A DNA stretch of 26,323 nt, taken from assembly GCA_016720635.1 (NCBI GenBank), contig JADKKF010000027.1, positions 1-26,323 of the forward strand. The letters are read 5' to 3'. Shown here in pieces: positions 19,499 to 26,323 of the stretch (the stretch's first letter is position 1; each line of letters starts with the position of its first letter). A program made the position numbers and the translations under genes. Below the pieces are notes generated by a model. It ran no database searches and had not been told where the DNA came from. It saw only the letters and a list, made by a program, of their open reading frames with translations. The stretch comes from Saprospiraceae bacterium. Its GTDB lineage: Bacteria; Bacteroidota; Bacteroidia; Chitinophagales; Saprospiraceae.

Positions 19499-19634
19499 TT
19501 TTAGAATACTGTTACATGAAGTTAATTTTTCATATATTATTTTGCATAAAATACTTGCAAAATCGAATTTGATATTTGACCTTTGTTAATCTCGGTTTTG
19601 TAGAATTGATGGATTAGCTTTCTTAATAGTCAAA

Positions 19635-19861
19635 TTAGAATAAAAAGCCCAGCAAAAAAGCGCCAATAGCAGCTGTAAGGATGTAGCCTATCCAACCACA
19701 AGCAAGGCATACTCCCAACTTGCCCAATCCCCAGTAACAATGTAGCCACCAAAATTCGAAACCACGTCATGTTCCCAACAATGCAAGTCCTCTCATGGGG
19801 AATTGACCACCAAGCCATCGCAACAGCTCACAAAATTAATGAGATAATTGTTCCTTCCCAC
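19635..19861 (-). CDS. Probable GlsB/YeaQ/YmgE-like small membrane protein, frameshifted
   Basis: Minus-strand frames give TIISLI near the start, then a glycine-rich hydrophobic series: a VGN-containing segment, LLLG, and finally GWIGYILTAAIGAFLLGFLF before TAA at 19635-19637. The pattern of a short hydrophobic start, a Gly-rich GN..vG..Gg-type centre and a GS.ltA.iGA.ll.fl ending matches the transglycosylase-associated/GlsB group of about 80 aa. At least three breaks and no certain start codon (GTG at 19861 is a placeholder). An inner-membrane protein of unknown, possibly stress-related, role. Confidence 0.5.
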
Positions 19862-20022
19862 TTAATTTTTGTTTTTGAATGATAAGTAATACGTTTAATC
19901 TGTTTTATACTTTTAAGATAATAAGTTTTAGTGATTTATAGCATATTTATTTTATTGGCGATTTTCTAAAATTAAAGTCTCATTGAGTATTTTAAGAACA
20001 CTATAAATAGCACAATTATTTC

Positions 20023-20236
20023 TTAAATTATATCCACATCTTCCCTCAACATTTTTTCTACATCAACACAAATTCTTCTTGAATAGCTCGTAGAAAGTAA
20101 ATAGTTTCCAATTTGTTCTTTAATAGACCAAACTAAAAGTTCTTGGATTGATTTATTACTACTCCAGAATGTATTTTATTCTTTGAATATACATTGTTTC
20201 ATATCATGTTCCGAATCTTAAAGGATACAGAGCCAT
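20023..20236 (-). CDS. Unidentified short coding trace downstream of formate dehydrogenase gene
   Basis: I do not recognise this. From ATG 20236, MALYPLRF, then across frames YIQRIKYILEW, and then one good open stretch IQELLVWSIKEQIGNYLLST followed by SYSRRICVDVEKMLREDVDI to TAA at 20023. About 71 aa if one gene. It lies 30 bp after the formate dehydrogenase stop in the same direction, so it could be cotranscribed. It does not look like FdsD or FdhD. Amphipathic and probably soluble. Confidence 0.3.
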
Positions 20237-20266
20237 TATAAATTCCTAATTATAACAATCAATAGA

Positions 20267-22958
20267 TCACTTAGCTTCCCCTTCTTCCAACTCACACAAA
20301 CCACACTTTACTCTCAGGACATTTTGCAATACTACTCGATTGCACTGGAAAGTGACGATGTTTACAAAAGTTCTGGGAAGTGAAATGTTGTACTCACCAC
20401 ACCTTGAAACTTTTACCTCATCGGTAGGATGTACATTGACAGTAATTTTACCACGAGCAGATTCAATGATTACTGGGTCATGTTCTTGGATATCATTTTT
20501 GGCTGCATCATTTGGATGAATAGGAAGCACATCTTAATAATGTTTCCAGCATTACCGATACGTCTCGTCATTGTTCCTGCATTGTAATGTTCCAAAAACT
20601 CGTTTAGTCGTGAGGATGAAAGGATATTCTTCTGCATATTCTAGGATCTCGAGGTCTCTATATATTCACGGAATATAAATAGACCTTTACCTCGTTTGAA
20701 TTTATTTATAAAATTTTGTGTATCAGTTCCATCTGCTGCGACTGTGCATTACAACTCCATAATTTCCCTCTAAATTCTCCCAATTCCTCCTGCAAAAAAA
20801 AGGAACAATCTTGAGTTTCCCCAACATAGATTTGGCAGAATATGGCTTGTTGATCATATCCCATCTTATTCAAGGGTCAATGATGATTTGACCATCTGAT
20901 TTGGAGTCTGCTATTGGCTCTACTACTTTTGAACTTTTTGGATTAAGGTTCTCCATTGGTGAGTGTGCCTCCTTTTCTAGGAAATGCCCTAGGAAGAGAA
21001 GGTGGCACATGAGGGAGTTTACATGTTTCTGTCATGAACAGTTCTTGTACAATAAGTAAATCAAGAGATTTTTCGCTTTCATTACTTGATGCGTGTTAGG
21101 ATCTGATTGTACCATATCTACCGATGACATACATCGCTTTAAGTTTGCCAGCTATTGCTGCTTCATACCATATCTGGTATCTTCATCCCTGCTGCCGCTG
21201 GGACTTCCCCATAAATTTTGCCAATAAGGGTCTTGAATCTCAGGGGTTGGTGTGATCGAGGTAACCTGCACCTTGATAAGGCTGAACACCCATATCTGCC
21301 ATGCCTTGTACATTGTTTGTTCCACGCAATGGATTAACACCACGGCCTCGTTTTCCTATGGCTTTCGAGTAAGCGTGGCAGATCTGCGTCCAACATGACT
21401 ATATAAGTACCTTGATAATGTTCTGCCCAACGCCTAGACCGTGGAAACTCATAGCGCTTTTGCGGTAGCATAAGCGATGGCAGCAGATCGAGCTTGATCC
21501 CTTAAGGTACTCTCACTTACAGATTCCAATTCATCAATATTAAGTCAGAATATTCTCAACAAAATCCTCAAGACCCTTCAGTTCTCGATCCTATGAATTT
21601 CCTTATCAAAAGTTCTCACTGACAATATAGTAAATCATCATTGAGTACAGCACATTCGTCCCCCTAGTCTCAATTGAAGGTGATGTTTGCGTATTTTGCG
21701 ATTTCAGTTCGGCGAGGATCATGACTATAAAGGAATCGTCTTGCCTTTCATTGCAAATTGGAAGTTTGCACCAGTGACTGGATGACCTCTGATGGATTTG
21801 GCACCAATAACCATGATGGCTTCAGTGTGATTTTGGGTCTTCAATACTATTTGTAGCAGCACCTGTACCGAAGTCCTTTGCATACCAAAAGCTGTTGGCG
21901 GTGACAGGACTCTTGCACGTCCATCGATACTATTGGTACCGATAACTGCACGAATGAATTTCTGCATTAAATAATTTTCTTCATTGGTACAACGTAAAGA
22001 GGATATTCCAGTAATTGAATTTGGTACATAGGTATTTTATGCTAGTCATTTTTAGAAGCGATATACTCGTAACCTTAAACTCCCAACTAGCTTTTGTAGA
22101 CTTCGGAATGATCACGAATCATAGGATGCAAGTCGCTCTGGATGGTTATAAAACTTAAATGCATAGCGCCCTTTTAGCTTAAGTATGGCCTTGATTGACA
22201 CAACATCATAAGGTGCTTGAATGCTGAGATTTTACCACTTTACACTTACCTCAAGATTACAACCACTCCACAATACGTGCGACAGATTTGACCTTGTCTT
22301 GACCTACCAAAGATTTACTCTGGAACACATCTGATATCGCAGAGGTTGGACAAGCTTGAGCACAGGCGCCGCTCACACATTCAGACTCCATAAAGCTTTC
22401 ATTGGCTCACGCCATAATCTGACTATCAAATCCACGACCCATGACACCAAAGCACTAATTGCCCTTGCTTCATCACAAGCACCGGACACGGCGATAACAC
22501 ATGATACATTGGATAGATCAGAAGTCGTGTAAGGATGGCTCGTATCTTTCGTCTATCGAGATGGTTTTTACCTTCAGGTAGCGCACTTTGCGATTCCAAC
22601 TCGTGCTGCGGTATCTTGGAGCTCGCGGTTGCCCGTTTACTTCACAGGTCAGGCAATCCAATGGATGATCTGCTCCAAGACCAGTTCGATTAATATTTTT
22701 CGAAGGGATTGGATAGAAGGAGACTCAGTCTGAATGGTCATTCCTTCCTCCACTGGCGTATGGCGAAGCTACTGTCCGTGATGCACCTCCTATAGTTCTA
22801 GACACTTCTACACTCCACACTCGACATGAACCAAAAGCTTCTAGATTTGGAGCAGCGCACTAAAGTTAAGGATATAATCCTTTCCAAAATGTCTTTTAAC
22901 AAGAGTCAAGATAGATTCTCAGCTTTTGAGCTCATAATTTTGTCCATTGTGGATGCAT
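20267..22958 (-). CDS. fdhA: Formate dehydrogenase alpha subunit (molybdopterin enzyme with NuoG-like N-terminus), heavily frameshifted
   Basis: About 897 aa when joined. N-terminal [2Fe-2S] domain: CAAPNLEAFGSCRV (Cys ligands), VEVSRTIGGASRTVAS, ADHPLDCLTCEVNG. Next, two [4Fe-4S] ferredoxin motifs: CIMCYR..RC and ESECVS-GACAQACPTSA ISDVFQSK. Then KGRYAFKFYNHPERL and the MGD-binding catalytic domain with QKFIRAVIGTN, and in separate frames CARV, CH and PTAFGMQRT. TGT CAC at the active site indicates a Cys rather than selenocysteine form. Further pieces are IMVIGA, GHPVTGANF, ADMGVQP, VQELFMTE. The C-terminal domain has LPIHPNDAAKNDI, VIIESARGKI and VCGLCELEEGEAK. It oxidises formate to CO2, passing electrons through Fe-S clusters, probably to NAD or a quinone partner not seen here. 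Breaks occur roughly every 60-100 bases, the densest in the window. Confidence 0.85.
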
Positions 22959-22959
22959 G

Positions 22960-23157
22960 TTACGCTTTCGGCTTAATATCAGGGATGAGGTAAGAAGTCT
23001 TCATAAGGTGAAGATACGTCAAAACACTTAAAAACTGCCAAAAATTCTGAATAAATTTGGGCATGCCTCTTCTTGAAGTTGTGGGTTTAGAGGCACGAGC
23101 TTCACTTTACTCTATAAGTGAAGCGGATGGAGTGGATAAGTGAAAGTATTTTCATCA
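22960..23157 (-). other. Spacer or small unidentified coding trace between DUF3703 and fdhA
   Basis: About 200 bases. Minus-strand frames contain KRHAQIYSEFLAVFKCFDVS followed by SPYEDFLPHP, and in another frame EARASKPTTSRRGMPKF. The first stretch looks protein-like, but no start or family could be fixed. It could be the end of a small gene lying between DUF3703 and fdhA, or noncoding. Confidence 0.25.
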
Positions 23158-23519
23158 TTAAAATGTAACAAAAAGCATCATCCATTTCCTCCTTCAAGAT
23201 CAGCTTGAGATCTTCAAGGTTTCCATTTTAATAGGGGGTGTACGTTTGGATCCACCTGTATTCCCCTGGGAATCTTCCGGCAAATGAATTTACCTCACAG
23301 AAAAACAAGCCTGATGATCGACATCGGATCTCCTTCCAGCTTTTTATTTGAAACCAAATTGCAGCATTTTCCAATGTGCCAAACTATGTTCTATTGGATA
23401 TGCCTGACCTAAAATATGTGCCCTCTCTAGATGATGCCGTACTTTAGGTAAATCTGAATTTCCAAGTGAATTTATACTTTGATAGCTCTAATTGATAATA
23501 GGGGCGAAGCTCTAGGCAT
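23158..23519 (-). CDS. DUF3703 family protein, frameshifted
   Basis: From ATG 23519 and changing frames: LRPYYQLELSKYK, LPKVRHHLERAHILGQ, AYPIEHSLAHWKMLQFGFK, KEIR, an A.RFP segment (family G..PvGNTGGsnV), NTGGS and EDLKLILKEEMDDAF. The HLERAHILGQ plus HW.ML..G and GNTGGS pattern is the signature of DUF3703, a small (about 115-120 aa) soluble family without known function. Five to seven breaks. It is the first gene of a minus-strand set leading into the formate dehydrogenase gene. The His-rich HHLERAHILGQ segment could bind metal (inference). Confidence 0.72.
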
Positions 23520-23703
23520 TTAAATAAATTTCATCGGCTTATTTATTTAATTATAAAAAATATAATCGTATCAACAAATTAGATTGATAATATTTATTTC
23601 TTATTAATGTTTCAATTTGATTCAAACTAAAAATAACTTTTCTTTAAGCTTTGAAAGCTTTGTAAGATTAAAAAAGCCCATATTTTGCAGCCAAATAAGG
23701 TAT
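23520..23703. promoter_or_regulatory. Divergent intergenic region with a 15-base palindrome (23646-23660)
   Basis: AAGCTTT-G-AAAGCTT at 23646-23660 is an inverted repeat with 7-bp arms and a single-base centre, 43 bases before the start of the outer-membrane receptor gene. The rest is AT-rich. It may be an operator or chance; no exact TAnnTTTG box was found here. Confidence 0.3.
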
Positions 23704-26095
23704 ATGGTCCGATTGGGATTAATGGTCTCTGTGTTTGTTTTATATTTCACTGGTTTTGCACAAAAATAATTATTCAAGTTAATGATTCGAAATCTAATAT
23801 TTAACTGGAGATGTCCCCGTTTCTCTGTTTTCTTTTCTCGATAGTATCATGATCAAAGCAGATTACAGCAATGCTGAAGACAGTTATTTTTTTTCGAATA
23901 TATCAAAGCAGGAAAATATCTAGTAAGCATCGTTTCTAGGATTTGAGCCATTCAAAAATTGGTTTTGGTCAACCATTCCGACATTAAATTTATTGTCGAA
24001 ATGAAGAAAAGTCAAAGCTCTATTTCAGAAGTAAAAATTACAGGTGGAAACCGTTGGTCAGACAAGAAGATGGTAAGACAATCATCGATCCAGAGCCAAT
24101 AGCCAATACCTCTACCAATAGTTATGAATTACTTGAAAAGCGCCCGGAATCTTTATAGATCAAGATGGAAATATTTACTTGTCAAGTGCCACTCCTGCCA
24201 CTGTGTATATCAACAGTAGAGAACAGAGAATGAGTGCAAGTGATAGCTTGCCTCTTATATTAAAAAATCTGCCCCCTACGGCTATTCAAAAAATTGAAAT
24301 TCTTCACAGCCCTTCTGCTAAATACGATGCTTCTAGCTCTGGAGGCATTGTAGAATGTTGTCCATAAAAAGGGTGAAATAGGACTCTCTGGATCAGTAAA
24401 TCTAGGGCAAATCAAAGGAAAATATGGTAATCAATTCGTCCCGGATTGAATGACTTGAATCAAGAGTGCAAGTACATTAGTTATTATGTTAATACCAATT
24501 ACCAATATCGTGATGCTTTGGAAGAATTGAATTCAGATCGATTTTTACTTTTTAAAGATTCAAGCTTGACACAAGCGAAAAATCAACAAGAAATAAGGCG
24601 AATCAATATTATTTTGGCTGGAATAAATTTCGTTTATACACCCAAGTTGGAATTCGGTTATGATGGAAGGTTTAGAATTCAACTTATGAGACTGATTACA
24701 AATAATACAAGTAATATAGCAGGAATTACGAGTGGAATTCTTGCATCGCAAAACGAAAACCATACGAGTAATAATAACAAATTTAAATAATTTTCACAAG
24801 ATTTCTCGGCCCTTGTATAAAATCGACTCCAACAGATTCACAGCTTGATACAAAATTTTCATATCAATATAATAATAGTAATACAAATCAAAGTTTTAAT
24901 TCAATTTTGTTTTGCCACAGTGGTTAAATTCTAAACGTGGTGTGACGGAAATAAAAAGAAATAATTTTCAATTTAATTCAGATCTAGCTACAAGATTAAT
25001 CCGAAACTAAAATTAGAGACGAATTGCAGAAATCCAATTTTCAATTTTTCAAAAGCAGGTCAATTATTATTTGAACAATAATAATAGCTCAAGTGTCTCA
25101 GATCCTAATCGGACCAATTCCTATAATTATCGCGAACAGATTCATGCAGCATATATTCAAGCTTCACAAAATCTGCCTTGGATGATCATTAAAGGCTGGA
25201 CTAAGGAGAACATACCTTCATGGAAGGGAAAGCAATCGATACGCGATACCATATTTAAAATCCAATAAGAACTCCAGATTTGTTTCCTATGTCTACTTGA
25301 GTAGAAAGTTATTCAACATAATAATCATGAACTTAAAGGTTATGCCATTTATAGACAATCAATCTATCGGGCAAGTTATGAAAATTTGAACCCTTCCATT
25401 AAATATATTGATCAATATTTATACGAGATTGGCAATCCTCGATTGAATCCTCAATTTACGGATAATATTAGTAAATATAAGTTTTGATACCCTTTGTTTG
25501 CAATTGGAAAGAATTATACTCAAAATATTTTCTCCAATGTAGTTTATAGGGATGAAAATAATCCCAATGTTAAAAGGACCTATGATAATTTGGGTAATAG
25601 TGAAGAATCTATTTCAGGATTACTGGAGCCATCCCTCCTGGAGGTAAATATTTTTTATGGTTGTAGCTCAATATGGATTAATGCACTACAAGGGTATATA
25701 TGAGAATGAAGCAATACAGTTTAAGCACAGTAAGGAGGATGGCGTTTTTTACATTTCATTCATTATCAATAAATAAAAAACAACTAAGTTTACTATGAAC
25801 GGATTCTTTATATTAAATGGAAGTAATAATTTTTGTGAACTAATTTCGGGCAATTAAATTTTGGATTACCAAAAGAATTTATTAAACAATAAATTAAGTA
25901 TAACACTCAATGCCCAAGATGTGCTCAGGACAATGCGTGTGCATTTTAAACTGAATCAAGCAAGTATATTGAGTACTAGGAATAGATATTCTGATTCACA
26001 GATTTGGTATTAATTTGCGATATAATTTTGGGTTTTCACCTCAAAATAAAGAATTTGGAGACAGGATCCAAATTCCCAAAACACACAAGACATAA
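23704..26095 (+). CDS. Outer-membrane beta-barrel / TonB-receptor-like protein (OMP_b-brl_3 type), heavily frameshifted
   Basis: Start MVRLGLMVSVFVLYFTGFAQ is a signal peptide. Next comes a carboxypeptidase-regulatory-like sandwich (VPVSLFS..DSIMIKAD, SNISKAGKYLVSIVS). The plug-like domain reads KPLVRQEDGKTIIDPEPIAN, TSTNSYELLE, GIFIDQDGNIYLSS, ATPATVYINSREQRMSASD, LKNLPPTAIQKIEILHSPSA and KYDASSSGGIV, the hallmark of the outer-membrane beta-barrel family PF14905. The barrel includes GSVNLGQIKGKYGNQF, REQIHAAYIQASQNLPW, NPRLNPQFTDNIS and ends FGINLRYNFGFSP before a short tail. About 797 aa. Usually unlinked to SusD; substrate unknown. More than a dozen breaks. Confidence 0.85.
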
Positions 26096-26139
26096 GTTTG
26101 GAGAGATAAATAAGATGAGGGATAAAATAGATATCATAC

Positions 26140-26323
26140 ATTGTTATTTTCATTTTCAATTGAGAAGAATGAATCGTGGATTGAAAGACTTTGGAATCTA
26201 CCCAAATCTTTTGCTATTTTCTTTTAATTTTTGCTTTTATAGGCCTTTCATATTTACTGTTCAAACACAGAATATGAAGCTTATATTTACACTGCAGTGG
26301 CTATTCTTTATATGCTTAAACTT
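26140..26323 (+). CDS. Start of an integral membrane protein, unidentified, truncated by the window end
   Basis: Plus-strand frames give ESWIERLWNLPKSFAIF, then FLIFAFIGLSYLLF and KHTEYEAYIYTAVAILYMLK up to the edge. This looks like an amphipathic N-terminus followed by two transmembrane helices. The style recalls large multi-pass Bacteroidota membrane proteins, but I cannot name a family. The start codon is uncertain because of frame breaks near 26160 and 26225. Confidence 0.45.

Noticed and set aside
20267..22958. Formate dehydrogenase gene as a true pseudogene
   Set aside because: Break density is extreme here, but motifs including metal-binding Cys clusters and the active-site Cys-His are retained, and neighbouring genes show the same damage. 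Error is the simpler explanation, though real decay is not excluded.

Overview
The window is AT-rich DNA from a member of the Bacteroidota, most likely a Saprospiria/Chitinophagia-type environmental bacterium (inference). Supporting signs are a PorP/SprF membrane protein next to a PorE-like TPR-beta-propeller-OmpA protein (type IX secretion, T9SS), a secreted M1 peptidase with a T9SS-type C-terminal sorting domain, an outer-membrane beta-barrel/TonB receptor, HmuY- and PchR-like heme or iron genes, TAnnTTTG promoter boxes, and no clear Shine-Dalgarno sites. I see no CRISPR array, tRNA, rRNA, insertion sequence or phage module.

The dominant property is a very high density of frameshifts. Almost every gene, including the essential gltX, must be read by switching frames. 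Where the break can be located it is usually one base gained or lost in a short homopolymer, with conserved motifs intact on both sides. I read this mainly as uncorrected sequencing error rather than gene decay, so frameshifted genes are listed as CDS spanning all frames. Breaks are sparse at about 4.6-16.7 kb and dense at 1-4.5 kb and 17-26 kb. A 34-base T run at 3075-3108 adds to doubts about assembly quality.

Layout. 1-3.1 kb: N-terminal half of a SIS-domain phosphoglucose/phosphomannose isomerase (-), divergent yraN (+), a tail-fibre-like surface protein (-), and an unidentified coding trace (-). 3.1-6.7 kb: a PorP/SprF plus PorE-like pair (+), closed by a perfect 21-bp hairpin. 6.8-9.5 kb: M1 peptidase and polysaccharide deacetylase (-). 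9.5-14.8 kb: a run of + genes: gltX, a 59-aa protein, an MBL/beta-CASP hydrolase, a 122-aa unknown, and two lipoprotein cyclophilins, the second carrying a PKD domain. 14.8-18.5 kb: a heme/iron-type uptake locus with a TonB receptor and HmuY-like lipoprotein (-) divergent from a PchR-type AraC regulator (+). 18.5-19.9 kb: a DinB/DUF1572 protein, an HabA-like membrane protein and a GlsB-like membrane protein (-). 20.0-23.5 kb: DUF3703 protein, formate dehydrogenase alpha subunit and small unknowns (-). 23.7-26.3 kb: an outer-membrane beta-barrel receptor (+) and the start of a membrane protein.

The genes look like ordinary chromosomal content: envelope biogenesis and protein export, nutrient uptake, translation, periplasmic folding and formate oxidation. 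I found no convincing new multi-gene system. The most unusual items are the PKD-cyclophilin lipoprotein beside a simpler paralogue, a HmuY-family protein with no histidine, and the FdhA/DUF3703 neighbourhood.
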